Notes under the pieces: model-generated
The model's input: the letters and a program-made list of their open reading frames with translations, nothing else
Told to the model about the DNA's origin: nothing
The model's database searches: none
Program-made: the position numbers and the translations under genes
NCBI GenBank assembly: GCA_023382655.1
Contig: JAHDWK010000005.1
Coordinates: 124,001 to 188,000 of the forward strand
Reading direction: 5' to 3'
Source: Anaerolineae bacterium
GTDB lineage: Bacteria; Chloroflexota; Anaerolineae; Promineifilales; Promineifilaceae
Length of the DNA: 64,000 nucleotides
Shown here: in pieces, positions 16,033-25,042 of the stretch
Layout: each line of letters starts with the position of its first letter
How positions within the stretch are numbered: position 1 is the first letter of the stretch

Positions 16033-16923
16033 ATGACCATGCAAAAAGTATTGGTAACAGGCGGCGCCGGTTTCCTCGGTAGCCATATTGCCGATGTGCT
16101 GACGGCGCGGGGGTATGGGGTGACGGTGTTTGATGTACGGCCGTCGCCCTACCGGCAACCGGGGCAGCACATGGTGGTGGGGGATATGCGGGATGGTACG
16201 GCCGTGGCTGCCGCCGTCGCCGGGCAGGACGTCATTTTTCATCTGGCGGCGCTGGCCGATTTGAACGCCGCCAAGAGCCAGCCCGTGACTACCGCCGAAC
16301 TGAATATCATGGGCACGCTGAACTTCTTGGAGGCAGCGCGGGCCGGTGGGGTCAGCCGGTTTGTTTTTGCCAGCACGGTGTATGTGTACAGCCGCGCCGG
16401 CGGGTTTTACCGGTGCAGCAAACAGGCGTGTGAGGCATTTATTGAGGAGTATCATCAGCAGTTTGGGTTGAACTACACCATTTTGCGCTATGGCAGTTTG
16501 TATGGCCCGCGCGCCAATGCCAGCAATGGCGTTTACCGGCTGCTGCGGCAGGCGGCGGTGACGGGGCAGGTTGAACACACCGGCACGCCAGAAGACAGCC
16601 GCGAATATATTCACGTAGAAGACGCCGCCCGGTTGAGTGCCGATGCGCTGGCGGCGGAGTTTGCCAATCAGCATGTCGTGTTGACCGGCCATCACCCCAT
16701 CCGCCTGCGCGATTTGTTTACGATGTTTGGCGAGATGTTGGGACGGCCGTTGCACATCCAGTACCGGCCCGCCACCGGCCCGGAAAATAGCCATTACCAG
16801 ATGACACCCTATGCCTTTCATCCCCGCGTAGGGCGCAAACTGACCACGAATTATTACGTGGACATGGGGCAGGGGCTTTTGCAGATGTTGGAGCAGTTGT
16901 TTGAGGAAGGGGTCATTTCGTAA
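16033..16923 (+). CDS. NAD-dependent nucleotide-sugar epimerase/dehydratase (SDR)
   Basis: The 296-residue extended SDR has the motif GGAGFLG at residues 10-16, the acidic DVR segment after strand 2, a STVYVYS catalytic Ser region and YRCSK (Tyr about 126, Lys about 130) as the catalytic pair. Proteins of this type act on NDP- or CMP-linked sugars as epimerases, dehydratases or reductases; the exact reaction is not given by the sequence. The ATG at 16033 (or 16039) is used; the upstream TTG lies in the repeat. It precedes the cytidylyltransferase gene, so a substrate of that pathway is likely. Confidence 0.8.
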   Translation: MTMQKVLVTGGAGFLGSHIADVLTARGYGVTVFDVRPSPYRQPGQHMVVGDMRDGTAVAAAVAGQDVIFHLAALADLNAAKSQPVTTAELNIMGTLNFLEAARAGGVSRFVFASTVYVYSRAGGFYRCSKQACEAFIEEYHQQFGLNYTILRYGSLYGPRANASNGVYRLLRQAAVTGQVEHTGTPEDSREYIHVEDAARLSADALAAEFANQHVVLTGHHPIRLRDLFTMFGEMLGRPLHIQYRPATGPENSHYQMTPYAFHPRVGRKLTTNYYVDMGQGLLQMLEQLFEEGVIS

Positions 16924-16978
16924 CCCGTAATCCGTAAACCGTAATCAGATTACGGCTCACGGATTACGGATAACGGGA
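16921..16978. repeat. GTAATCC heptamers forming an inverted repeat
   Basis: TAACCCGTAATCCGTAAACC (from the stop codon at 16921) is mirrored by GGATTACGGATAACGGG, giving a hairpin just upstream of the GGGAG ribosome-binding site of the cytidylyltransferase gene. Confidence 0.8.
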
Positions 16979-16984
16979 GAAAAC

Positions 16985-17707
16985 ATGCACGTAGCCATTA
17001 TCACTGCCCGCGCGGGCAGTAAATCTATTATTGACAAGAACGTCTTTCTGGTGGGGGGGAAGCCGATGGTGGCGTATCCCATTCAGGCGGCGCTGGATGC
17101 GGCCAAAATTAGCCGCGTTTTTATCTCCACGGATGGTGATTCAATTGCCAATGTGGGATTGGACATGGGCTGTGAGATTATCTGGCGGCCGGAGGAGCTA
17201 TGTGGCGACCACGTGAATCATGGCGAGGTGATTAAACAGGCGGTGGAGTGGGTGGACGGCCGTTACCCTGACCTGGAAAACGTGGTGCTGCTGTTGGGTA
17301 ATACGGTGATGGTGGACGGGGAGTTGATTGACCACAGCCTGACGATTCTGGAAGAACGGCCGGAACTGGACTCGTGTATGACGGTGTGGGCGGCGGCGGA
17401 CGACCATCCCCTGCGGGCCATGCAGATCACGGAGGAGGGGTTGTTACGGCCGTATGGTGACCCCTACCGCCAGGTTTCCACCGAACGCCAATCCTACGCC
17501 CCCGCCTACTATTATGACCAGGGGGTGTGGACGTTCCGCAAACAGACGGTGCAGAGCCAGGATGGGCCAAGCCCCTGGTGGTGGATGGGCAAACGCAGTT
17601 TCCCCATTGTGCGCAACTGGGTGACGGGACGCGATGTGCATACCCACCTGGACGTGAGCATCGCCGAATGGTGGCTGGCCCACTATCCGGGGATTAAGAA
17701 GTTATAA
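16985..17707 (+). CDS. NeuA/KdsB-like cytidylyltransferase
   Basis: The 240-residue enzyme begins ITARAGSKSIIDKN, the CTP-binding loop of acylneuraminate/3-deoxy-sugar cytidylyltransferases (usual form PARxGSKxIxxKN), and continues with ISTDGDSIA and WRPEELCGD, both family landmarks. It activates a sugar acid as its CMP derivative. The first Arg-Ala-Gly in place of the usual Arg-Gly-Gly is a mild deviation. Neither a NeuB nor a KdsA synthase is encoded nearby, so the sugar acid is unknown. GGGAG upstream supports the ATG at 16985. The following HAD phosphatase is the partner usually found with this enzyme. Confidence 0.82.
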   Translation: MHVAIITARAGSKSIIDKNVFLVGGKPMVAYPIQAALDAAKISRVFISTDGDSIANVGLDMGCEIIWRPEELCGDHVNHGEVIKQAVEWVDGRYPDLENVVLLLGNTVMVDGELIDHSLTILEERPELDSCMTVWAAADDHPLRAMQITEEGLLRPYGDPYRQVSTERQSYAPAYYYDQGVWTFRKQTVQSQDGPSPWWWMGKRSFPIVRNWVTGRDVHTHLDVSIAEWWLAHYPGIKKL

Positions 17708-17719
17708 GCGGAAGGGGGA

Positions 17720-17807
17720 CGTAATCGGTAATCCGTTATCCGTAATCCGAAGTTCGTAAACCGATTACGGATTACGGATTACCGATTACCGATTACCGAT
17801 TACGATA
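17720..17807. repeat. Long GTAATCC/GATTACC heptamer array
   Basis: About twelve 7-bp units. The first half runs as GTAATCC, the second as its complement GATTACC/GATTACG, so the whole can fold back. It ends two bases before the ATG of the HAD gene, leaving no room for a ribosome-binding site. Confidence 0.85.
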
Positions 17808-17809
17808 CT

Positions 17810-18496
17810 ATGCAAGAACTGGAACAACTCTGCCACGGCCTGCGGGCGGTGGTGTTTGATTTTGATGGGGTGATTTTGGAGTCGGGTCACATCAAGACGG
17901 AAGCGTTTTTGGAACTGTTTGCCGATTGGCCGGAACACCGCGAGGCGGTGCTGGCCTTTCATCTGGCGAATTTGGGGGTGTCGCGCTATGTGAAGTTTCG
18001 GTATGTGGTGGAGGCGTTGTGGCAACGGCCGTACACCCCCCAGGATGAGGCGGCATTAGGCGCGGCGTTTGAAGGGCTGGTGCTGGACAAGGTGCTGCGC
18101 TGCCCCTTTGTGCCCGGCGCGGCGGAAACGCTGGCGGCCATACAAGGGCGGCTGCCCGCTTTTGTGGCTTCCGGGACGCCGCAGGCGGAACTGGATTTCA
18201 TTGTGACCAGGCGCGACTTACGCGGCTCTTTTCAGGAAGTGTGGGGCACACCGTGTACCAAGCCGGACATTTTGGGCGATATTGTGGCCCGGTATGGCTG
18301 GCAGCCGGATGAGGTGTTGATGGTGGGCGATGGGCTGTCTGACTATCAGGCGGCGCAGGCAGTGGGCACGCGCTTTCTGGCCCGGCTGACGCCGGAGCAG
18401 CAGGCGGAGTGGGACAAGCTGGATGTGGTGGGGGTGGATGATTTGCGGGGGTTGGCGCAGGTGGTGGGGGTGGATACGGCCGTAGCCATACGCTAG
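17810..18496 (+). CDS. HAD-superfamily phosphatase
   Basis: The 228-residue protein has the HAD motifs: DFDGV with nucleophile Asp17 and acid/base Asp19, VASGTP (motif II), a motif III Lys in TKPDIL and GDGLSD near residues 172-177. A helical cap of about 80 residues sits between motifs I and II, as in phosphoglycolate phosphatase-like enzymes. Beside a cytidylyltransferase it most likely removes phosphate from a sugar-acid phosphate before activation. The ATG is directly preceded by the repeat array, with no Shine-Dalgarno sequence, so initiation may depend on translation reaching it from upstream or on a leaderless message. Confidence 0.82.
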   Translation: MQELEQLCHGLRAVVFDFDGVILESGHIKTEAFLELFADWPEHREAVLAFHLANLGVSRYVKFRYVVEALWQRPYTPQDEAALGAAFEGLVLDKVLRCPFVPGAAETLAAIQGRLPAFVASGTPQAELDFIVTRRDLRGSFQEVWGTPCTKPDILGDIVARYGWQPDEVLMVGDGLSDYQAAQAVGTRFLARLTPEQQAEWDKLDVVGVDDLRGLAQVVGVDTAVAIR

Positions 18497-18528
18497 ATTT
18501 ACGCCCATCTTTGATTGGTCACCAGGTG

Positions 18529-18534
18529 TATAAT
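18529..18534 (+). promoter_or_regulatory. -10 box, leaderless start of the small upstream gene
   Basis: TATAAT at 18529-18534 is followed after exactly 7 bases by the ATG at 18542. No good -35 element is visible at 17-18 bp. The -10 to ATG spacing is identical to that at 9446 and 60664. Confidence 0.45.
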
Positions 18535-18541
18535 AATCGCT

Positions 18542-18769
18542 ATGAAAACGGATGAACAAGAGCAGTGGTTGGCCCAGTGGCGGGCAGCCAGTATCGCTTT
18601 ACGCCAGCAAAAGATGAAAGAATTAGCTGATCTAAGCGAGGTAGAAGCCCGTCAGGCAACGGGGAGTTTGCTGTTGTTAGCCGGACGGGTGCAGCCTGGA
18701 CATCCGCGTTGGGATACCTCTGGTCTGGTGGAACAGCAGCGCTGGTTTCATCGCTTACCGCCACTATGA
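18542..18769 (+). CDS. Small protein coupled to a nucleotidyltransferase remnant
   Basis: This encodes 75 residues, mostly helical and charged, with two copies of an E/Q-rich pattern and a C-terminal GHPRWDTSGL segment. I do not recognise a named family. Its stop overlaps the ATG of the next, broken nucleotidyltransferase gene (ATGA), a coupling typical of a small partner plus AbiEii/MNT-type nucleotidyltransferase pair. It may therefore be the surviving antitoxin-like or accessory partner of a decayed two-gene unit at the left edge of the sulfotransferase block. Confidence 0.5.
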   Translation: MKTDEQEQWLAQWRAASIALRQQKMKELADLSEVEARQATGSLLLLAGRVQPGHPRWDTSGLVEQQRWFHRLPPL

Positions 18770-18942
18770 ACGCTTTACTAGATGCAGCCTTGCGTTTGCA
18801 ACAGTTTTGCCAGAGTCAGAACTGGCAATTTTGCTATATTGGCGGGCTGGCGGTGCAACGGTGGGGTGAACCGCGCCTGACCCAAGATGCGGTAACACGG
18901 CCGTGCACCCCCCTATACTTTTGCCAGCTTCCCGGTCAATGA
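18766..18942 (+). pseudogene. Truncated AbiEii-like nucleotidyltransferase
   Basis: The first ~40 residues read LLDAALRLQQFCQ...YIGGLAVQRWGEPRLTQD, the opening of nucleotidyltransferase AbiEii/toxin-like proteins, in which the next residues should be VDL with the metal-binding Asp. Instead the frame runs into the sequence AVTRPCTPLYF and stops. The catalytic region is missing, so this is a 5' fragment. About 100 bases later the sulfotransferase gene begins, so the rest was probably deleted when that block arrived. Confidence 0.65.
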
Positions 18943-19051
18943 ACCCGAAGGTGCTGTAGCTGCTGATGAAGTGGATACAACGTGTGCCGGGGCGGATGAT
19001 GCAGGCGGCAGGTGTATCGCTGCAACAAAGGGATTATGGAGAATGACCGCC

Positions 19052-19984
19052 ATGTCTGATTTCTCGGGTAAAGTCGCTTTTGCCATTGGCACAGGACGTT
19101 GTGGCACCCAATTCTTAAGCAAAGTTCTACATCATGAACGAGGAGTGGCCTCCACTCACGAACGGAATCCTTTAAATGAAAGTTTTCATCGTTATTGCCA
19201 ATGGTATCGCTTACCGGTTGATCACGAAGGATTCCTGCAAACGAAAGAAAGGGAAATCCAAAAAGATCTGCAAACCCACCAATTTTCTTTCGAGGCCAGT
19301 GCCTTTTTGTCGCTGAGTGTTCAAGAATTGTTTGAGCGTTTTGATGCCCGGTTCATTTCGATGGTGCGACGGCCTGATCAGGTAGTCAACTCTTTTTGGA
19401 GTAAGAACTGGTATGCCGAAACGGCCGTCTGGCAAGACAAAATCAAAGCTCCCGGCTATCAGGATTTAGCCAAAGAACATCACTTCTTCTCCAGGTTGCT
19501 CCCACGCGCCGGTGAATTCGCTCAATGGGAAGGAATGAGCCGCGTTGGCAAGTTGGCCTGGTTCTGGAACACCGTAAACCTGGAAATATTGGCCCAGTTA
19601 CAAAAACTTCCCCAGGAACAATGGCGAATCTTTAAGTTGGAAGAACTGAATTATCAGACATACCAAACTTTGCGAGACTTTCTGGGAATCAAACCGGGGT
19701 TATCCGAAGGCAGTTATAAAGCTATGACGCAAGAACGGCCAAACCGTCGTCGTCATATCCTCACCGTTGCTGACTGGTCAGATGATCAGATTGCCGACTT
19801 TGAAAGCCAGGTAAAACCAGCGGCGGAACAGTTGGGATATGAGTATCAGGTTCACCACCTTTCTCCCGTGTCGGAGCAAACGACACAGAAACACATTTTG
19901 TTACGGCCGAAAAAGATGCTCCAAATCATCGGTAAAAAGCTTGTCCCTCAGGCAATTACGAAGGATTCGGCGAAATATGGATAA
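19052..19984 (+). CDS. Sulfotransferase family protein (first of two)
   Basis: The 310-residue protein starts with AIGTGRCGTQFLS (about residues 11-23), the 5'-phosphosulfate loop that binds PAPS, and carries SMVRRPDQVVNSFW, the 3'-phosphate-binding motif with the conserved Arg and Ser. It transfers sulfate from PAPS to a hydroxyl of a carbohydrate acceptor. The start at 19052 is chosen because GGAG lies ten bases upstream; another ATG at 19043 is possible. Its end overlaps the next sulfotransferase start by 8 bp. It opens a repeat-free block of overlapping genes, and with the second enzyme it implies a sulfated glycan. Confidence 0.78.
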   Translation: MSDFSGKVAFAIGTGRCGTQFLSKVLHHERGVASTHERNPLNESFHRYCQWYRLPVDHEGFLQTKEREIQKDLQTHQFSFEASAFLSLSVQELFERFDARFISMVRRPDQVVNSFWSKNWYAETAVWQDKIKAPGYQDLAKEHHFFSRLLPRAGEFAQWEGMSRVGKLAWFWNTVNLEILAQLQKLPQEQWRIFKLEELNYQTYQTLRDFLGIKPGLSEGSYKAMTQERPNRRRHILTVADWSDDQIADFESQVKPAAEQLGYEYQVHHLSPVSEQTTQKHILLRPKKMLQIIGKKLVPQAITKDSAKYG

Positions 19985-20894
19985 AAAGATCGTTTTTATC
20001 ATGGGGGCCGGGCATAGCGGCTCCACCCTGCTGGGCTTGATCTTGGGTAGCCATTCAAGGGGGTTTGGTCTCGGTGAAGTGGTAAAACTAGGTAAGATGC
20101 TAAATAAACCAGCCCAGACGGAGTCGCAGCTTTGTTTTGTTTGCCAGGGCAAATGTGAATTTTGGGATGAGCGCGTTAATCTGGACGTTTTAAGGCGGTA
20201 TTTTTCCCGCAGCCGAGTCACCCGTTATCTGGCGCAAAGGCGACGAGATCTTTTCGACTATTTTTTCGACTGGACAGAAGCAGATGTGTTGGTGGATTTT
20301 AGCAAACAGGTTGGTTGGATAAAGCCGCAAATGAAACAGTTGCAGCGAGTGAGCCATATCACACCTTATGTGGTGTACATCACCCGCGACGGCCGTGCTG
20401 TCACCAATTCCCGATTGCGTAAATACCCGGACAGCAATATGGGACGAGAGGCGATTCGCTGGCGAAAAAATGTTGAACAAATGAACCGCTTCTACCGGGG
20501 ATTACCGGCACATCAGAAGCTGCACGTAGCCTATGAACGGCTGGCCACCCAACCAGGGGTAGTCATTCAAGAAGTTTGTGAATGGCTGCAAATCCCTTAT
20601 GAACCGGATATGCTGAACTATTGGCAACATGAACACCATTTAGGACCAGGCAACCGGGGAACTGCCTCTTTAATTATCAGGCATCAAAAAATGCAAACAG
20701 AGCGTGATTTTGAGGTTGATGCCCCCATTGCCAATGAACGCCATAAAGGGCATTATGAAAAAATGGGGTTGGCGATCAAACTTGACCTCCGTTGGCAGGA
20801 AGAGCTAACCGAAGAGCAGGTGCAAACCTTTGAAAAATTGGCGGGAGAAACGAATCGGCCGTTCATCACAAACGTTACGGCGGAAACCTCCTGA
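19977..20894 (+). CDS. Sulfotransferase family protein (second of two)
   Basis: The 305-residue protein begins VFIMGAGHSGSTLLG (PAPS 5'-phosphosulfate loop at residues 10-18) and has YITRDGRAVTNSRLR, the 3'-phosphate site. A Cys-rich stretch CFVCQGKCEFW around residues 45-60 could bind a metal or form a disulfide. It overlaps the preceding sulfotransferase by 8 bp and differs from it in sequence, so the pair is not a recent duplication; the two probably sulfate different positions or sugars. The ABC exporter follows 30 bp later. Confidence 0.78.
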   Translation: MDKKIVFIMGAGHSGSTLLGLILGSHSRGFGLGEVVKLGKMLNKPAQTESQLCFVCQGKCEFWDERVNLDVLRRYFSRSRVTRYLAQRRRDLFDYFFDWTEADVLVDFSKQVGWIKPQMKQLQRVSHITPYVVYITRDGRAVTNSRLRKYPDSNMGREAIRWRKNVEQMNRFYRGLPAHQKLHVAYERLATQPGVVIQEVCEWLQIPYEPDMLNYWQHEHHLGPGNRGTASLIIRHQKMQTERDFEVDAPIANERHKGHYEKMGLAIKLDLRWQEELTEEQVQTFEKLAGETNRPFITNVTAETS

Positions 20895-20924
20895 CATCAT
20901 CCCCAATTCTCAGGCAAGATCATT

Positions 20925-22784
20925 GTGATAAGAAAGTTCAGTCGGTTCAGGGAAAGCCACACCACTAAATTCGTCTTTGCTCAACTCAAAGGGCATTGGG
21001 CTTTGTTGTCGTTGCAAGTGATGGCGGGATTGGGCGCGGCCGTCTTTGAAGGCTTAACGCTGGCGATATTTGCCCTGGCCTTGCAAACCCTCAGCAGCGA
21101 ATCAATAGCAGAGACTCTGGCTCAGTTGGGTAGACTGGGTGAATTCATCGAGGTGTTGGGATTAAACCTGAATCGTAATAGCCTTTTTATTCTGCTGGTT
21201 TGCCTGGCTGTAGTCAGCCAATTACTCAGAAGCGCGTTGGAGTTTGCGGCCGATGTTGCCTCCGCTTATCTCCAATCAACTGTTGAAGGAGAGACGCGCC
21301 GTCAGATTTTTCAACAATTTATGAAGCTGAGCTATGGCTATATTTCTGGCTATAAGGCAGGCGATTTGGCCAGTTATATGGAACAAACCAACTATCTGGG
21401 TCATGCGATTGAGCGTTGCAGCACATTGCTGAACCAAAGTTTACTCGTAGTCACCTATGTCGTCGTTTTATTATGGCTTTCGGTTCCCATGACCCTCGTC
21501 GCTCTCGGTGCCCTTTTTCTCATCTCCTTGTCGCTTGGGCAGGTGATTAAACGAGTGAGGGCAGTCGCTAAGAAGTTTAAGAAAGCGGCCGTGGCCATCA
21601 CCGAACTCACGGTGGAGTTTTTGAACGGCATCGCCATTTTGCATGTATTCGCCCGCCAGGATTATGCCACCCAACGGCTGGAGCAAGTGATAAAGAAGAG
21701 TATGACCGCCCGACGGAAGGGCCTGATATGGCAAGCATCTATATCCCCTTTGGTTGACTCCTTTACTGTGTTAGGCGTTGCTGTCTTATTGGTGGGCGGT
21801 TATTTATTAGCGGGTGAAACTAATGACTTTTTTGTTGCGCGTTTAGGCACGTTTCTGTTTGTGATCTATCGACTTACGCCTCGTATTTCGGTAATCAACA
21901 AGAATTGGGGACTGATCAACAGTTATCTACCCTTCATCGAGCGCATTGCCTCCCTTTTACGTGAGGATGATAAAGAGTTTATTAACTCAGGCAATACAGT
22001 GTTTTCAGGACTAGCTGACGGCGTTGAATTTCACTGTGTTTCCCTAAATTATCATCTCAATACAACGGGCATGAACCAGCCGGCACTTAGCAATGTCTCT
22101 TTCAAGCTGGCTAAAGGGGAGATGGTTGCCCTGGTGGGGGAATCTGGGGCAGGTAAATCTTCAGTTATTTATTTGCTATTGCGCCTGTTTGATGCAACGG
22201 AAGGAGAGATAAGAGTTGATGGCACAAAGTTACAAGAGTTGAACCTGGAATCGTGGCGCTCCCATATTGGCGTGGTTAGTCAGGATGATTTTATATTTAA
22301 CACGTCTATCCGCGAGAATATCGCCTTCGGCAAATTGGACGCCACTGATGAAGAGATCATTCGGGCCGCGAAAATTGCCCATGCCCATGAGTTTATTATG
22401 CAACTGCCGGACAGATATGAAACGGCCGTCGGTGACCGGGGACGCAAACTCTCTGGTGGGCAACGTCAACGCATTGCCATTGCCCGCGCTGTCATTCGAG
22501 AACCAAATATTTTGGTGCTGGATGAAGCGACCAGTGATTTAGATAGTCAGTCAGAAAGGGAAATTCAACTGGCGATAGAAGAATTACGCAACAGATACAC
22601 GATCATTTCTATTGCCCATCGTTTATCTACTATTGCGATTGCCGACAAAATTTTAGTTCTGGCAGGCGGTCGGCTGGTTGAAACCGGCTCACATAAAGAG
22701 TTGATGGTTGCTAACCAACGTTACGCTCATTTGTGGAAGTTACAGTCGCAGGGACATATGGCCGTGCCCATTGGCCAGAATTGA
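20925..22784 (+). CDS. ABC exporter, fused membrane and ATPase domains
   Basis: The 619-residue protein is an MsbA/PglK-type half-transporter: six transmembrane helices in residues 1-340 and a nucleotide-binding domain with Walker A GESGAGKSS near 405, the signature LSGGQRQRIA near 509 and Walker B VLDEATSDLD near 530, followed by the H-loop His in IAHRLST. In a locus with a PglC-type phosphoglycosyl transferase it probably flips lipid-linked oligosaccharide across the membrane as PglK does. It starts with GTG at 20925. No Wzx flippase is present in the window, which supports this role. Confidence 0.85.
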   Translation: MIRKFSRFRESHTTKFVFAQLKGHWALLSLQVMAGLGAAVFEGLTLAIFALALQTLSSESIAETLAQLGRLGEFIEVLGLNLNRNSLFILLVCLAVVSQLLRSALEFAADVASAYLQSTVEGETRRQIFQQFMKLSYGYISGYKAGDLASYMEQTNYLGHAIERCSTLLNQSLLVVTYVVVLLWLSVPMTLVALGALFLISLSLGQVIKRVRAVAKKFKKAAVAITELTVEFLNGIAILHVFARQDYATQRLEQVIKKSMTARRKGLIWQASISPLVDSFTVLGVAVLLVGGYLLAGETNDFFVARLGTFLFVIYRLTPRISVINKNWGLINSYLPFIERIASLLREDDKEFINSGNTVFSGLADGVEFHCVSLNYHLNTTGMNQPALSNVSFKLAKGEMVALVGESGAGKSSVIYLLLRLFDATEGEIRVDGTKLQELNLESWRSHIGVVSQDDFIFNTSIRENIAFGKLDATDEEIIRAAKIAHAHEFIMQLPDRYETAVGDRGRKLSGGQRQRIAIARAVIREPNILVLDEATSDLDSQSEREIQLAIEELRNRYTIISIAHRLSTIAIADKILVLAGGRLVETGSHKELMVANQRYAHLWKLQSQGHMAVPIGQN

Positions 22785-22816
22785 GTCCCCCTCATTACCC
22801 GGGTTTTTAATCTCAC

Positions 22817-23938
22817 GTGAAAATTGTTTACCTCTCCAATTCCTATGTACCATCTCGCCGGGCAAACAGCATTCAGGTGATGAAGATGTGCCAGGCCATG
22901 AGTGATTGTGGGAATGATGTCACGCTCATCACTAAATTATGCCCACCCCGGCAAGAAAGCGGCGTAACCGATGATTACTATTTTTATAGCGTCTCCCCAC
23001 GATTTGAAATCGTAAAGTTACCCCGCCCCAAAACCAGAGGCGGTGGCCTGCGATATAGTGCTGCCATCTTTTCCTTCCTGTTGCGCCAAAAGGACACTAT
23101 AGATTTATTGTATTGCCGGAGTTTATTCGGGGCCTGGTGTGGCACTCGCCTGAAGTTGCCCACGATTTTAGAAATGCACGGCCTGATCACCGGAAAGTGG
23201 GCACTCTACCTGTATCCGCAAATTATAACCGCCGATTCCTTCAAACGGCTGGTACTCATCTCTGATGGCCTGAAAAAAGATTTGCAGGAGAGCAATCTCT
23301 TGTTTGCCAGGGATACGGTGGTGGCTCATGATGGCGCAAACCCGCAGAATGGTAATGTAGTAAACGAGACTATAGTGCAGACGACGCCTGCCAGACTCAA
23401 ATTAGGATATGTGGGGCATTTATACCCCGGTAAGGGCATGGAAATTGTGTATGAACTGGCGCACCGCTTACCGGCCGTTGACTTTCACGTCGTGGGCGGT
23501 ACCGAGCAGGATGTACTGCGCTGGCAGCAAAAGCCATTGCCAGACAATCTTTTCTTTCATGGTTTTGTGCCCCAATCTGAGTTAAGTCGTTATTACCATC
23601 AGTTTGATGTACTGCTATTACCACCGCAACGGGATGTAAGAGGCGCTACCGGCCAATCCAATCTCAGCCGGTGGATGTCGCCGCTCAAGTTATTTGAGTA
23701 CATGTCTGTAGGTAAACCGATTATTTCTTCGGAGTTACCAGTTCTGGCGGAGGTGCTGTGTGATAGGCAAAACGCGCTTTTAGTGCCGCCGGAGGATATA
23801 GATGGCTGGATCGCTGCCATCCACAACCTCAGCATTTACCCCGATTTACGCCAAAGGTTGGGGGAAGCTGCCCGGCGAGATTTCCTGGCAAATTACACCT
23901 GGGATGCACGTGCCCGCAAGGTGCTGCATGGCCTGTAA
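22817..23938 (+). CDS. Glycosyltransferase, GT4-like
   Basis: The 373-residue GT-B protein has an N-terminal acceptor domain (YLSNSYVPSRRANSIQVMKM) and a C-terminal donor domain with GYVGHLYPGKGME and the SPLKLFEYMSVGKPII segment, where the Glu of LFEYM contacts the nucleotide sugar. It transfers a sugar from an NDP donor with retention. It starts with GTG at 22817, 32 bp after the exporter, and its end overlaps the next glycosyltransferase by 11 bp. Sugar and linkage specificity cannot be read from the sequence. Confidence 0.82.
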   Translation: MKIVYLSNSYVPSRRANSIQVMKMCQAMSDCGNDVTLITKLCPPRQESGVTDDYYFYSVSPRFEIVKLPRPKTRGGGLRYSAAIFSFLLRQKDTIDLLYCRSLFGAWCGTRLKLPTILEMHGLITGKWALYLYPQIITADSFKRLVLISDGLKKDLQESNLLFARDTVVAHDGANPQNGNVVNETIVQTTPARLKLGYVGHLYPGKGMEIVYELAHRLPAVDFHVVGGTEQDVLRWQQKPLPDNLFFHGFVPQSELSRYYHQFDVLLLPPQRDVRGATGQSNLSRWMSPLKLFEYMSVGKPIISSELPVLAEVLCDRQNALLVPPEDIDGWIAAIHNLSIYPDLRQRLGEAARRDFLANYTWDARARKVLHGL

Positions 23939-25028
23939 ACTATTCCTTTTGCGGCCGACGATGGGTCAAGGTGGCGCGGATCGAGTGACTCTAACCATGT
24001 TGCAATCTTTTAACCGTCGGGAGTTTGCGCCTTCGCTGGTTCTTATGCACCTGGAGGGGGCTTTTCTGGAAGATTTACCGACAGATGTGTCCGTTTATGG
24101 GTTGGGTGGACAAACGTTATGGACGGCATGGCGGCCGTTGCTCCATTTATTGCGCCAACACCGGCCAGATATTCTCTTTTCTACCTCCAGTGGTACCAAC
24201 GTCATCGCTATATTGGCCCATAAACTGGCACGACAGACAGGGAGTGTGGTGTTGTCAGAACGGGGGATGCTGGTTCGCGGTCGTATCACCCCCAAAAAAC
24301 GGCTACTGCTTTGGGCCAAGCGATTGCTGTATAACCAGGCAGATGTAATCACGGCCGTCTCCGAGGGCGTTCAAGATGATCTCATTACCAGACTAGGCCT
24401 GCCACCAGAAAAGATTCAGGTCGTCTATAACCCCATCGTCACCGCCGATTTGCTTGAGCTGGCCACCGAATTTCCCACCCATCCCTGGTTTAATGAAGAG
24501 ATACCCATTATTTTGGGTGTGGGCCGATTGGTGGCTGAAAAAGATTTCTCTAAGTTGATACAGGCTTTTGCCATTGTCAGGGAGCAACGGCCGTGCCGCT
24601 TGCTCATCTTGGGTGAAGGCGAGTGCCGCCCGGAACTCGAACAACTCACCCGGCAGTTGGATATTGAGGCAGACGTAGCCTTACCGGGTTTTGACAAAAA
24701 CCCCTTCAAGTATATGTCCCATTGCACTGTTTTTGTCCTCTCGTCACGCTTTGAAGGTTTACCCGGCGCGCTCATTCAGGCAATGGCCTGCGGTGCGCCA
24801 GTCATTGCCACCGATTGTCCCTCTGGCCCGGCGGAAATTATCACCTCAGGTGAAGATGGGTTTCTCGTTCCCGTAGGTGATGCAGAGACAATGGCTTGTT
24901 ATCTGCTAAAGCTGCTGGATTACCCTGATCTGCGAACGAACATGGGGCACCAGGCGCAGCAATCGGCGCAGCGGTTTCGAGTAGATGATTCATTGCAAAA
25001 GTATGTACACGCATTAACGAATAATTGA
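23928..25028 (+). CDS. Glycosyltransferase, GT4-like
   Basis: The 366-residue protein starts CKLFLLRPTMGQGGADRVTL, the glycine-rich loop common to GT4 enzymes, and has GVGRLVAEKDFSKLI and the donor-site pattern SSRFEGLPGALIQAMACGAPVIATD with two conserved Glu/Asp positions (E-x7-E region). The ATG at 23928 lies inside the 3' end of the previous gene, so the two are translationally coupled. It is one of five glycosyltransferases in the locus and presumably extends the lipid-linked repeat unit. Confidence 0.85.
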   Translation: MACKLFLLRPTMGQGGADRVTLTMLQSFNRREFAPSLVLMHLEGAFLEDLPTDVSVYGLGGQTLWTAWRPLLHLLRQHRPDILFSTSSGTNVIAILAHKLARQTGSVVLSERGMLVRGRITPKKRLLLWAKRLLYNQADVITAVSEGVQDDLITRLGLPPEKIQVVYNPIVTADLLELATEFPTHPWFNEEIPIILGVGRLVAEKDFSKLIQAFAIVREQRPCRLLILGEGECRPELEQLTRQLDIEADVALPGFDKNPFKYMSHCTVFVLSSRFEGLPGALIQAMACGAPVIATDCPSGPAEIITSGEDGFLVPVGDAETMACYLLKLLDYPDLRTNMGHQAQQSAQRFRVDDSLQKYVHALTNN

Positions 25029-25042
25029 GGTTTGGGTTGAGC

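Noticed and set aside
17720..17807. CRISPR array
   Set aside because: The repeat unit is 7 bp without spacers, and no cas gene is present anywhere in the window.
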